Part shown: piece after piece, positions 1-7,497 of the stretch
Layout: every line of letters begins with the position of its first letter
Position numbering within the stretch: position 1 is the first letter of the stretch
NCBI GenBank assembly: GCA_905221605.1
Contig: CAJNDS010000794.1
Span: 1 to 32,500, forward strand
Direction of reading: 5' to 3'
From: Symbiodinium natans
Taxonomy: Eukaryota; Sar; Dinophyceae; Suessiales; Symbiodiniaceae
Length of the DNA stretch: 32,500 nt
Made by a program: the position numbers and the translations under genes
Notes under the pieces: model-generated
What the model was told of the DNA's origin: nothing
Database searches by the model: none
The model's input: only the letters and a program-made list of their open reading frames with translations

Positions 1-20
1 CGGTCGATACCTCCCGACCG
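1..20 (+). other. Small hairpin at the window edge
   Basis: The first 20 bases form a perfect 6-bp stem (cggtcg/cgaccg) around the 8-nt loop atacctcc. It lies just before the first punctuation hairpin. Its loop lacks the conserved 17-nt sequence, so it may be unrelated or the remnant of a shortened copy. Confidence 0.35.
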
Positions 21-24
21 GCAA

Positions 25-53
25 GCTCCAGCGTGAGGTCGCCTCCGAGGAGC
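25..53 (+). promoter_or_regulatory. Punctuation hairpin 1 (5' of ORF 1)
   Basis: The stem gctcc (25-29) / ggagc (49-53) encloses a loop with gtgaggtcgcctcc. The loop is 19 nt here, two longer than the usual 17. The TGA at 34-36 closes the upstream part of frame 1. Confidence 0.7.
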
Positions 54-92
54 GGACACAGGGAAGCGAAAACAGAACCATCCTCCTCATCT

Positions 93-785
93 ATGCTCCA
101 GGCAGAGCAGGCGAAGACCTTCACGGCAGAGCCAACACGAGAGCACGCACCGCAACCCTATGCGGGCCAAGGCGTGGGCAGGAAAGAAACCTGCAAGGAA
201 GAGTCGGACTCAGACATACCACCCTGGGCGGACTCGAAGAAGTCGCGCTCATCTCAGGACACCGGTGCAGGAGTTGGACAAAAGGAGGCCTTCGTCAGGC
301 AGCTACCCCCACCTCCATCTCCTCCTGCATCAGCTCCCGACCCAGGCCACCTTGAAGGCATCGCGCGCCTCACTTCCACAGAGGAGCTCCAGGGAGCTCC
401 AGGTCGTCAATCTCACGCAAGCAGCTCCTCCTCCGCGCGAGTTCTTGAACTACCCGGTGCATCAAGGAGTGATAGTTCTTCCAGCAGCCACAGTTCAAGC
501 TCGCGTGGCAAGCAAGAAGGAACAAGACAAGGGCAAGGCGGTCATTCACTCCTTCCCCTACTCCTACCCGCAGGAATTCCCTTTGGAATTGGACGTTCAT
601 GTGCAAATTCGGAAATCGCAGGACGAGCAGGTCAGCATGATTCTGAAGCTAAACCGCACAGCATCCATGAAGGGCGTCACCCGAGCTGTATACAACTTCA
701 AAGGCGGGGAATTCTACTCGGTCTTCAAACTCTCTGTTGTTGCTCCCCAAGAAGAACAGGCCCAAGACGGACTTCAGGCTCATGA
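93..785 (+). CDS. Alternative-frame ORF overlapping ORF 1 N-terminus
   Basis: Frame 3 is open from hairpin 1 to 785, with its first ATG at 93. It would encode an acidic, Ser/Pro-rich disordered protein, including ESDSDIPPWADSKK and several poly-Ser runs. Its first half looks at least as protein-like as frame 1 over the same bases, whereas from about 450 on frame 1 is clearly better. It could therefore be the true N-terminus of ORF 1 joined through a +1 shift (frame 3 to frame 1), an overlapping gene, or chance. Composition is the only evidence. Confidence 0.3.
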   Translation: MLQAEQAKTFTAEPTREHAPQPYAGQGVGRKETCKEESDSDIPPWADSKKSRSSQDTGAGVGQKEAFVRQLPPPPSPPASAPDPGHLEGIARLTSTEELQGAPGRQSHASSSSSARVLELPGASRSDSSSSSHSSSSRGKQEGTRQGQGGHSLLPLLLPAGIPFGIGRSCANSEIAGRAGQHDSEAKPHSIHEGRHPSCIQLQRRGILLGLQTLCCCSPRRTGPRRTSGS

Positions 786-1464
786 AGCGGAACTTGACTT
801 GGCACACGTTTTTCCAGAGATGGTCCCGACGGTGGCAAACGTCTTTGCTATCCAGCTCAGAGTGGCTTCCGCGGTCAATCCCCTGGATTTTCCCAAGTCT
901 CCCACGCCGAGTGAGGTCTCCTCCTGGCGGGGAGACTCGGGCCCGCCGAAGTACCTCCTCATTCAGCAAGCCTACGGCATCATGGTGGAAAAGGTCCAGC
1001 CGCTGGATAACCTCCCACCGCATCTGCGTCCCAGCATGGACGAGTGCTACTTGCTGATTCTCCTAGTACTCAAATCGGCGCTTCTAGGATACTATGTACG
1101 AGACTGTGGATGGTCCAACCTGGGCAGACGAATTTCGCCAGACTCCAGCACGGATCTGCCCTTCTTTCTTGCTCTCGACACGTCGGCCTGGCACAAACGC
1201 ACACCTCCAGCTCCTCAACAAGCCACAACTTCAACCGCAGATCACGTCCGAGGACTCTTCTCGACCCTAGAGTACCTGGCGGAGGACAGGCCGGCAATCC
1301 AGGCAGCCAAACAAGCCTTCACGCATCATCAGCGACAGGTCCCTCCTCTTGTACAGCACTTCTTCTCCCTGCTCCGAACTCCAGTGGGCAAAGAAAAGGC
1401 AGAGAGAATCTTTAAGGACACGTCTCTGGCGCTCTCTGCTGATGTGTGGGACGCCTTCAGCTAA
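160..1464 (+). CDS. ORF 1, unknown 434-aa protein
   Basis: I do not recognise this protein. The first ~130 residues are basic and low in complexity. From about residue 130 the sequence looks folded, with alternating strands and helices (VIHSFPYSYPQEFPLELDV, then VTRAVYNFKGGEFYSVFKL), and the C-terminal half is helical. ATG 160 is the first in this frame after the TGA in hairpin 1. The reading frame stays open to TAA at 1462-1464, 13 nt before hairpin 3. A further hairpin copy lies inside the gene at 905-929 and is read through in frame as SEVSSWRG. There are no introns. Whether the first 100 or so residues are really translated in this frame is doubtful because frame 3 is also open there. Confidence 0.6.
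   Translation: MRAKAWAGKKPARKSRTQTYHPGRTRRSRAHLRTPVQELDKRRPSSGSYPHLHLLLHQLPTQATLKASRASLPQRSSRELQVVNLTQAAPPPREFLNYPVHQGVIVLPAATVQARVASKKEQDKGKAVIHSFPYSYPQEFPLELDVHVQIRKSQDEQVSMILKLNRTASMKGVTRAVYNFKGGEFYSVFKLSVVAPQEEQAQDGLQAHEAELDLAHVFPEMVPTVANVFAIQLRVASAVNPLDFPKSPTPSEVSSWRGDSGPPKYLLIQQAYGIMVEKVQPLDNLPPHLRPSMDECYLLILLVLKSALLGYYVRDCGWSNLGRRISPDSSTDLPFFLALDTSAWHKRTPPAPQQATTSTADHVRGLFSTLEYLAEDRPAIQAAKQAFTHHQRQVPPLVQHFFSLLRTPVGKEKAERIFKDTSLALSADVWDAFS
905..929 (+). promoter_or_regulatory. Punctuation hairpin 2, inside ORF 1
   Basis: The stem cgcc (905-908) / ggcg (926-929) encloses the 17-nt loop gagtgaggtctcctcct. Two further C:G pairs follow outside a mismatch. It is the only copy inside a reading frame, and its TGA is out of frame with ORF 1. 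Because translation passes through it, the motif is not always a gene boundary. Confidence 0.65.
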
Positions 1465-1477
1465 TCTGCACTATGAA

Positions 1478-1510
1478 GCCATTTCGTGTGAGGTCCCCTC
1501 CTGAAACGGC
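1478..1510 (+). promoter_or_regulatory. Punctuation hairpin 3 (3' of ORF 1)
   Basis: The stem gccatttc (1478-1485) / gaaacggc (1503-1510) pairs at 7 of 8 positions, with one A/C mismatch. The loop is gtgtgaggtcccctcct, exactly 17 nt. Confidence 0.8.
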
Positions 1511-1766
1511 ATGCCGGCATAAGCGTCCGGCACAAGCACCCAAGCTGCCTTTTTCGACCCTCGCTACGGCACAAAAACAAGCTGACTGGTTTTCTAGGCC
1601 GGCTCACTGCGCATTCAGCGGAGCACGATGCCTGCGTGCTGCAAGACTTGCACAGCTCAGGTCACGAGTTCACAGGCTTGGGGCTCAGCCACTTACTCTG
1701 CTTCTAGCTCAGAAATGCAAGGCTGAAGCAACATCTGTGTATGTGACTCCAGTCAATTCCATCCAA
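1511..1766 (+). other. Spacer between cassettes 1 and 2
   Basis: About 256 bp without a supported gene separates hairpins 3 and 4. Short open frames cross it but none looks like a protein. I see no repeat in it. Confidence 0.6.
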
Positions 1767-1791
1767 TGTCGCGTGAGGTCTCCTCCTGACA
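1767..1791 (+). promoter_or_regulatory. Punctuation hairpin 4 (5' of phosphatase)
   Basis: The stem tgtc (1767-1770) / gaca (1788-1791) encloses the 17-nt loop gcgtgaggtctcctcct. The phosphatase ATG follows 42 nt downstream. Confidence 0.7.
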
Positions 1792-1833
1792 GCCTTTTCA
1801 GATAGGCAAATAGCCCTCTGTGCCCCCTGCGCC

Positions 1834-2743
1834 ATGGATCTGGCTGCTCCTTACATCAGGCTTCGAGGCCCGGAACACAGCGTTTGCCTTGAACGCAATG
1901 GCCTCTTCAGGATGCAAGACCCGGAACCGCGGTGCAACTTCGAGCCATCAATCACCGACAACAAAGCAATGGACGATATCCACGCGCAGACCCAGGCCGC
2001 CTTCTACAATCGAGTACAATGGACGACGCAAGATCACAGACTGGCATCGGAATGGAGCGCCCTGATGGCCGATCACCCGGATCATTCCTTCCCAAATTCG
2101 GTTGCCTACTGGCCAAAATGGGACTCCACGGTGGTGTTTCCGGGATGACTACTGCACGCTGATGCTTGGCACCCAGCGCACGGCTCTCGACATACCTGAA
2201 CTCAAAGCGCACCAAGTTGATATCATCGTGACCCTCAACGCATCATCGCGCTTCAGGGAGAGTTATGACACAGATGCCGATTGGCAGTTCATGTACCAAA
2301 TGGAGGGCATCTCCAACTTGCGCTACCATCTCTCGGACGCGCGCATCTCTCGGAACGATCAAGGCTTCCATGATGTGGTGTCAAATCTTGCCAGGACCTG
2401 GATCAGGATGATCGACGAAATTGAGGGCCAGGAGTGCAGCCGCACCAAACCGATGGTCATCCTGTTCCATTGTCTTGCGGGCATCAATCGCTCGACCTCC
2501 GCCCTCTGTGCCTACCTGATTGTTCGCTACCACCTCACTGCTCAACAAGCGATAGCGATTCTACTCTCGGCTAGGCCTGGTCAACGCTACTGGCAGGAAA
2601 GAGATCAATTCCCTCTCGCGCTTCACTGGCTCTCCAGAGAATGCAAGAAGTCTGTTCTGGGGTACCTATGCATGGCCTGTGGAGACGCATTCAGACCCAC
2701 ACCAGACGATGACCCTCAGGACATGGATGACTTCGACGAGTGA
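1834..2743 (+). CDS. Dual-specificity protein phosphatase, frameshifted
   Basis: A cysteine-dependent protein phosphatase of the dual-specificity/tyrosine class, expected to remove phosphate from Tyr/Ser/Thr residues. The signature HCLAGINRS (HCx5R plus S) lies at about 2468-2494: the Cys codon at 2471 is the nucleophile and the Arg codon at 2489 binds phosphate. The Asp in YHLSDARIS about 45 residues earlier is a plausible general acid. A helix typical of the fold follows (TSALCAYLIVRY). The first 104 codons read in frame 1 from ATG 1834 (gccATGg context). That frame stops at 2146-2148, and the phosphatase continues in frame 2, so one base must be skipped near 2137-2141 (gtg ttt c cgg). The ORF ends D-E-stop at the TGA inside hairpin 5. 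The break may be mutation, sequencing error or programmed +1 frameshifting. Confidence 0.75.
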
Positions 2744-2760
2744 GGTCCCCTCCTGTCGAA
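2732..2760 (+). promoter_or_regulatory. Punctuation hairpin 5 (3' of phosphatase)
   Basis: The perfect 6-bp stem ttcgac (2732-2737) / gtcgaa (2755-2760) encloses gagtgaggtcccctcct. The phosphatase stop codon TGA (2741-2743) is in the loop, so the 5' arm is coding. Confidence 0.85.
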
Positions 2761-3040
2761 CCCCACCTTTTCCTTACCTTCTTTAGAAGCGACTGTACTG
2801 ACAACGCGGACCTGTGCAGAAAACGCGTGTTACCCCTGATCATCTACTACATCATGCATTAATAGAGCTTGCAACTGCCCTCTCCCGGCTTCTGCTCAGG
2901 TCTCTCAATGCTCCACCTCACATCGAGGATTTTGCCCCAGCCTCAACCAGCTGACGTCATCATGCAAAAGACACATTCAGAGCAGCTCTTCCTTCTCTAC
3001 CTCAGAGCTCACAGCTCAAGCCATCGTTAATAGCGGCCCT
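2761..3040 (+). other. Spacer between cassettes 2 and 3
   Basis: About 280 bp rich in C and T on the plus strand, with no supported gene and no recognised element. Confidence 0.6.
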
Positions 3041-3065
3041 GAACGAGTGAGGTTCCCTCCTGTTC
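3041..3065 (+). promoter_or_regulatory. Punctuation hairpin 6 (5' of ORF 3)
   Basis: The stem gaac (3041-3044) / gttc (3062-3065) encloses gagtgaggttccctcct. This is the only copy with T at loop position 10. ATG 3081 follows 15 nt after the stem. Confidence 0.75.
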
Positions 3066-3080
3066 TACTGCTAACTGGCC

Positions 3081-3806
3081 ATGTCAGCGCCGGAGGAAGG
3101 CAAGCCACATCGAGAAACCCGACACAGAGAAGACAAACCCTCCAAAAGACGACATCCTCATGGCAAGAGGCATCAGGCGGACGCAGACTCCCGTCCGATC
3201 ACGGAGGCTGACCTGGACTCTGAGGCTTCTTCCCTTCAGGATGATGACGACCTAGTGGAATCCCTGTCAAGGAGCTCCTCGAGACGGACAGCCTCTTCCC
3301 GGAACCAGCCCGCCCAGCTGGCCCCAGGAGGCCCGCCTCCGCCTACCCCCATAACAACCAAGGCACTCTCGCCGGCGAACCAGGCTCAGACCGTACCCAA
3401 AGCCACCCAGCAGGCCTACCAGCCGTCGGGCCCCCTGCCCCGACTCCGGTTCACCAGCCTTTCCCAGCGCAGGACCACTCAGGTCATAGCCCCCCTCCCA
3501 CGGCGGCGGACGGTGCTCCCAGAACCACGGCACGTCCCTCCTCGACAAGTGGCACTCAACGTCGGGGGCCTCAATGTCTCCCCCAGCCGCAGCTCATCCT
3601 CATCCTGCGCAAGAAGCTGCAACGCTAGCTGGATCATCACTCCTGGACCGATTGTCTCCCTTGCTCCTAACCCGTTCAGCCCGTGGTCCCCCCCAGCGCG
3701 CACCTCGGTACTGTCTGCCACAGGAAGCCCACTGCCTCCGGGCACAGTCCAGACCTGGATAATTACCGAAGGCCCACTTGTCCCAAGACGAGATCCGCAG
3801 GAGTGA
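3081..3806 (+). CDS. ORF 3, disordered Pro/Ser-rich protein
   Basis: A 241-aa protein of unknown function. The N-terminus is strongly charged and basic (residues 8-33, with HREDKPSKRRHPHGKRHQ), then comes an acidic patch (DLDSEASSLQDDDD), then a long Pro/Ser/Arg-rich stretch without a recognisable domain. No signal peptide or membrane segment is visible. The basic start could bind nucleic acid or act as a nuclear localisation signal, which is inference from composition only. ATG 3081 is the first after hairpin 6. The ORF ends Q-E-stop at ggagtgagg, which repeats the first bases of the hairpin loop 34 nt before the true hairpin 7, as if an older boundary had been duplicated. Its place between hairpins supports it as a real gene, but its composition alone is weak evidence. 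Confidence 0.55.
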   Translation: MSAPEEGKPHRETRHREDKPSKRRHPHGKRHQADADSRPITEADLDSEASSLQDDDDLVESLSRSSSRRTASSRNQPAQLAPGGPPPPTPITTKALSPANQAQTVPKATQQAYQPSGPLPRLRFTSLSQRRTTQVIAPLPRRRTVLPEPRHVPPRQVALNVGGLNVSPSRSSSSSCARSCNASWIITPGPIVSLAPNPFSPWSPPARTSVLSATGSPLPPGTVQTWIITEGPLVPRRDPQE

Positions 3807-3808
3807 GG
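3799..3808 (+). repeat. Half-copy of the hairpin loop
   Basis: The bases gagtgagg at 3801-3808 match the 5' half of the conserved loop and hold the stop codon of ORF 3. The 3' half (cctcct) and a stem are missing. Confidence 0.4.
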
Positions 3809-3829
3809 CATGCACAGAGCTCAATTTTG

Positions 3830-3869
3830 GCACTCCCTGCGAGTGAGGTCACCTCCTGCTAGGGAGTGC
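3830..3869 (+). promoter_or_regulatory. Punctuation hairpin 7 (3' of ORF 3)
   Basis: The longest uninterrupted outer stem in the set. The arm gcactccct (3830-3838) pairs with agggagtgc (3861-3869), then gc/gc closes the loop gagtgaggtcacctcct (3841-3857). There is one bulged T at 3860. Confidence 0.88.
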
Positions 3870-4149
3870 ATGCGTCACTGCTTTCACCTTTTCAACCCAG
3901 CACTGTCTCAGAGACAAAATCCAGCCGCGCATTACCCTGCTACCGCTGCCTATACTTAGTCCTCAACGTGCCACACCGAAGTCATGCTCTATGCTCCGAC
4001 AAGCCAAGGTGGGATGCTCTACCACAGACAAAGCCGGCTCCTCACTCTTAGCCTTCCTCTGCAGCACATACTGCCGCAGCAAAAATCCAGCTGATTCGAG
4101 TTGCCAAGAACTGATAGCTTTTCACCAACCCTCTCTCTTCAGGCTCAAA
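3870..4149 (+). other. Spacer between cassettes 3 and 4
   Basis: About 280 bp. Short open frames occur but none is supported as a gene. No repeat is seen. Confidence 0.6.
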
Positions 4150-4179
4150 GGCAGAAAAGTGAGGTCACCTCCTGCTGCC
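4150..4179 (+). promoter_or_regulatory. Punctuation hairpin 8 (5' of ORF 4)
   Basis: The stem ggcag (4150-4154) / ctgcc (4175-4179) encloses a 20-nt loop containing aagtgaggtcacctcct. The loop is slightly longer than standard and starts aag instead of gag. Confidence 0.72.
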
Positions 4180-4205
4180 AAGCCCCCCCTCTTAAACCCC
4201 GCGTC

Positions 4206-5447
4206 ATGTTGCATACATGCCCATTGCTCCCGCTACGACCAGACTCATCGACGATGCCAATGAAGTCCAAGCTCGCTGCACTAAACCTCTTCTGCAAGGC
4301 AATGCTGTACACAGGCAAGAGAACCAGTGATCCGGATGCAAACCTCTACCTCTCGGATGAGGCCAAAGGTCTTGCTCGACGAGAGAACTGTACGCTGGCT
4401 CCAACCCTGAGACTGGCAGCACGCAGCTACAACTGGATTCGACTTCTCTCCCAATCAGCTCAGCCTAATCTTCCCTTGCTGGCCGAAGCTGAGATGGCAT
4501 CCCTATTATCACCCACGGAGCCTCCCCCTCATCTCAAGCACTACGAGGCGGAACGGAGCTCACTCACCTTGCAGATGATACTCGAAACGGTGCATATCTA
4601 CACTGAAGAGGAAACCATGGAGCCGGACGACTTCAAGTTAGCCGCCCTTATCATTTCTCAGACTTTGTACAATCTGGGAATGGGCGGGCAAACCGTCAGG
4701 GACATCGTCAATGGCGCTGCCCAGCATCTGCGCTGGATCCTACCCAGCGACTCTACAAGAGTTCTGAACGGAATTCACCTCTGTCTCTTCCCTTCGGATA
4801 TCTCGCCGTGGCCGCGAGAGGCAGACACCAATCCACATACTCAAAGTGACGAACATGCATTGGGCATCCTTGACGCAGAAATTCACATGCTACAGCGAGC
4901 GTCCAAGATCTACCGGACCATGGCCATGGTCGACTTCATGGTCGCCCAAGCAAGAGGAGCACGAGTGCCAGACGAAGTCTACCCCAGCGAACCCTGGGAC
5001 GTCCTGCGACAGGATCAAGCCATGGCACTTCTTTCCTATGCGGAGCACTTGACGGAACTCCATGATCTTCTGACCACTGATGCGTACCAAAAGATGCGTA
5101 CAGACCTCCGCCTGGGCAGAACCTGGCTGTCGCGACCCATCACAGCATCTGAACTGACCTCGCTTGAAGCAATATGGCACAATACCACGATACCAGAGAG
5201 CTTTGCCAAGCTACACCTCACCCTCCAGCTCAAAGGGCAAATTGCTGCACACCTTCCGGAAGACACCAGAGCACAGGACCGACTACTTACCATACTCTCT
5301 CCCCTGGAGAATGATGTCCTGGACCAGGCCTTCCCCTGGATTCTGGCCTTCAAGATGCTCACGCCTGAGCGCAGGATGATATTCCGATATGCTCTTCTTA
5401 CGGCAGCGGGCCCCTCGGCTACAGCGCCAGTTTCGCAGACCGAGTGA
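4206..5447 (+). CDS. ORF 4, divergent member of the repeated helical family
   Basis: An unknown protein of 413 aa from the first ATG after hairpin 8 (4206), or 397 aa from ATG 4254 (MPMKSKLAAL), which I cannot separate. The frame is open further upstream through the hairpin, but that part is probably spacer. It is the most diverged of four related proteins in this array. Shared landmarks are the helix before LDAEIHMLQRASKIYRTM, which parallels LDLQYFDLQALRRASTVYR in ORF 7, and the C-terminal block TILSPLENDV...AFKMLTPERR, which parallels the INPLYDDI...VFKMLTSSHR block. It looks entirely helical, with no membrane segment or catalytic motif. It ends T-E-stop at the TGA inside hairpin 9. Confidence 0.7.
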   Translation: MLHTCPLLPLRPDSSTMPMKSKLAALNLFCKAMLYTGKRTSDPDANLYLSDEAKGLARRENCTLAPTLRLAARSYNWIRLLSQSAQPNLPLLAEAEMASLLSPTEPPPHLKHYEAERSSLTLQMILETVHIYTEEETMEPDDFKLAALIISQTLYNLGMGGQTVRDIVNGAAQHLRWILPSDSTRVLNGIHLCLFPSDISPWPREADTNPHTQSDEHALGILDAEIHMLQRASKIYRTMAMVDFMVAQARGARVPDEVYPSEPWDVLRQDQAMALLSYAEHLTELHDLLTTDAYQKMRTDLRLGRTWLSRPITASELTSLEAIWHNTTIPESFAKLHLTLQLKGQIAAHLPEDTRAQDRLLTILSPLENDVLDQAFPWILAFKMLTPERRMIFRYALLTAAGPSATAPVSQTE

Positions 5448-5462
5448 GGTCCCCTCCTGGTC
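5438..5462 (+). promoter_or_regulatory. Punctuation hairpin 9 (3' of ORF 4)
   Basis: The stem gacc (5438-5441) / ggtc (5459-5462) encloses gagtgaggtcccctcct. The ORF 4 stop TGA (5445-5447) is in the loop. Confidence 0.75.
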
Positions 5463-5818
5463 GGCTACTTAACTAACCTAATCAACTTCTTTCTCACAAG
5501 AAGATCGACGATGCCTGCTGCTGACAGACAAAGGAGAATTATTCCCGCTACTCTGCGCCTCTCCCAAACACAAATCTAGACCGTCTCACCCCTCTCCCTC
5601 TCCGTGCCGAGCCTCAGGTCCTTAACCAGAAAGAGGGAAACACGCACCAGTGCCAGCGCCTCAGCTCTGCCCACCTTAAGCTTGAACTCTGCTGCGCAAC
5701 CCCACCCCTGCAGCTTAGCCCGAGAGAGGCCTTCCTTGAAAACTTCACCTCCTGGTTGCTTACCTTCGGCTTCAAAGCACCATGGCAGCTGTGTTTGCTC
5801 CGGCTAACATCAGAGCCT
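5463..5818 (+). other. Spacer between cassettes 4 and 5
   Basis: About 356 bp, the longest spacer, without a supported gene. At about 5744-5753 it holds tcacctcctg, identical to the 3' half of the loop of hairpins 7 and 8 but without gtgagg before it. This may be a decayed hairpin. Confidence 0.5.
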
Positions 5819-5847
5819 TCATACGAGTGAGGTCCCCTCCTGTATGA
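5819..5847 (+). promoter_or_regulatory. Punctuation hairpin 10 (5' of ORF 5)
   Basis: The perfect 6-bp stem tcatac (5819-5824) / gtatga (5842-5847) can extend by a T:G wobble around gagtgaggtcccctcct. The 3' arm contains an in-frame ATG (5844), 12 nt before the better-context ATG at 5856. Confidence 0.85.
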
Positions 5848-5855
5848 GCCTGACC

Positions 5856-7129
5856 ATGGAGGCCCTCCCTCCGGTGCTGAGCAGGGATAAAACCATGGAG
5901 GTGCTTCTGGAATCCCTTTTCCTCCCGCTTCCGGTTTACCCTGCATCCTCCTCGGGAGACCACGAGGCCAGCACTATACACATGGCATCTACACGTATCC
6001 CGGCAGACGACGCCCTCCGGCACTCAGACCGTCAGATACGCATAGCTTCCCGCACCTGCAGCTTCATGAAACTGCTCACGGAGAAGATCAACTGGAGACT
6101 GGGTGACCTTCGACTCTACCACCCCAAGACTGCCACTCGACAGCTAGCAGCCAAACGTAAGCACGAGGAAATGATGCTCCACGAGCCTCAGGAGAACACT
6201 CTGACTTATCTTCGGCGGCGTCAGCTCATCTTCATATCTCAGGCGATCAGGGACTACACAAATGATGGCCCAGGTCAAAACTCCTTTCAACTCGAAGATG
6301 CGGAGAATACCGCACTGCGAATTTGGACGTACCTAACCCGCCACTTTGCCAAAGGAGAGATCAACTTTATGATAGACACCGCCTTGTCGCATCTCCACCT
6401 CCTGATGAAGTCGGCGACACCATGTCTGATGTCGAGCATGGAGCAGTCGCAGCCGTCCATGGCTCCGGGACAAGGTCAGGGTTACTTTCCCCCGCATCTA
6501 GGCCTACCCGAAGACAAACACTTGGATCTCCAATACTTTGACCTTTCAGGCGTGCGTCGACGATATATCGAGTACAGCAGCTTCTCAAGATATCTCACTC
6601 AACCCAGGGCGGAGAGTCGCCTGTCACCAATGGCTGGCGCTTCCAGCAACAAGCGCAACATCTCGACTCATTGCCCTATGACAAGCATCTCCAGGCCTTG
6701 CTGCCACACCTCCCGGACTACCAGGACCAAATCCGAGAGAACCTGGTGATGTACAGGCAATGGCTCCTACGTGACATCACTGAAGAGGAGACGGCCTGGG
6801 CCCGCGATACACTTTTAGAGTCGGCAGTCTCGAGAGGCGAACTCCGGGAACTTTTCGAGCATGCTCTCCTCAAGCAGGTAAACCATACACTTCAGGCCAG
6901 TGCTGAGTCTCCTCGCCACGTTGATTCCACTCCGAACTTCCAAAATAGCATGGCTCTTCGCTTCTACCAAATCATCAATCCTCTACATGATGACGTCTAC
7001 GAGGAGTACAAACCGTATGCGATCGTCTATAAGATGCTCACTCCCCTGAACCGCCAACGGGCTCGATCACTTCATCGAACTTTGTCGCACGAGAGGCACC
7101 AGTCCTTGCTTCGCCTTTTTGCACCCTAG
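5856..7129 (+). pseudogene. ORF 5, family member broken by a 7-nt deletion
   Basis: A close paralogue of ORF 7 (8934-10226). Both share the start (VLSR..TMEVLLESLFLPLPVYP in this copy), QIRIASRTCSF, LAAKRKHEEMM, QAIRDYTNDGPGQNSFQLED and LDLQYFDL. Right after LDLQYFDL, near 6542-6553, this copy has 11 nt where ORF 7 has 18, so the frame moves from 3 to 2. Frame 3 then runs into a stop at 6747-6749, while frame 2 resumes the family sequence (RRAS.IYRVQQLLK, NGWRFQ, the NSMALRFYQIINPL block) to TAG 7127-7129. The deletion removes codons, so it looks like damage and not programmed shifting, though a sequencing or assembly error is possible. The start is ATG 5856 (accATGg), matching the paralogue, or ATG 5844 in the hairpin arm. 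Confidence 0.75.
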
Positions 7130-7139
7130 CCTGCTAGCA

Positions 7140-7170
7140 ACTTTGCTTGTGAGGTCCCCTCCTGCAAAGT
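7140..7170 (+). promoter_or_regulatory. Punctuation hairpin 11 (3' of ORF 5)
   Basis: The perfect 7-bp stem actttgc (7140-7146) / gcaaagt (7164-7170) encloses the 17-nt loop ttgtgaggtcccctcct. The loop start varies (ttg for gag). Confidence 0.87.
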
Positions 7171-7457
7171 AGAGCACCAGGTTAGCAACGTCTCTGTCCA
7201 ACTAGGACACCAGCAGCCTTTTGCAAGCCAAGATAAAGCAGCGGAAAAGTCTCCTGCATCTCCAATTGCAGCACAGTCCCTTCTCACTAAGACTACTGCG
7301 GCATTCTCCGACAATAAGGTCTTCCTGCAGATAGAGTTGGAGCCTGATGCAGCGCCAATGCCTCAGCCCTGGCTAATTCACCTACTAACACATTCAAGTC
7401 TGCAGCTTTCTGCTTTCATTGAAGCTTGCCACCGCCGGGCTCAGCCTCTCCACACAG
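7171..7457 (+). other. Spacer between cassettes 5 and 6
   Basis: About 287 bp without a supported gene or recognised repeat. Confidence 0.6.
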
Positions 7458-7488
7458 GCTGACCACGTGAGGTCTCCACCCGGCTAGC
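7458..7488 (+). promoter_or_regulatory. Punctuation hairpin 12 (5' of ORF 6)
   Basis: The most diverged full copy. The loop acgtgaggtctccaccc is still 17 nt, and gctgacc (7458-7464) pairs with ggctagc (7482-7488) at 6 of 7 positions, including one G-T wobble. The cctc block of the loop has become ccac. Confidence 0.6.
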
Positions 7489-7497
7489 AAACCAGCC

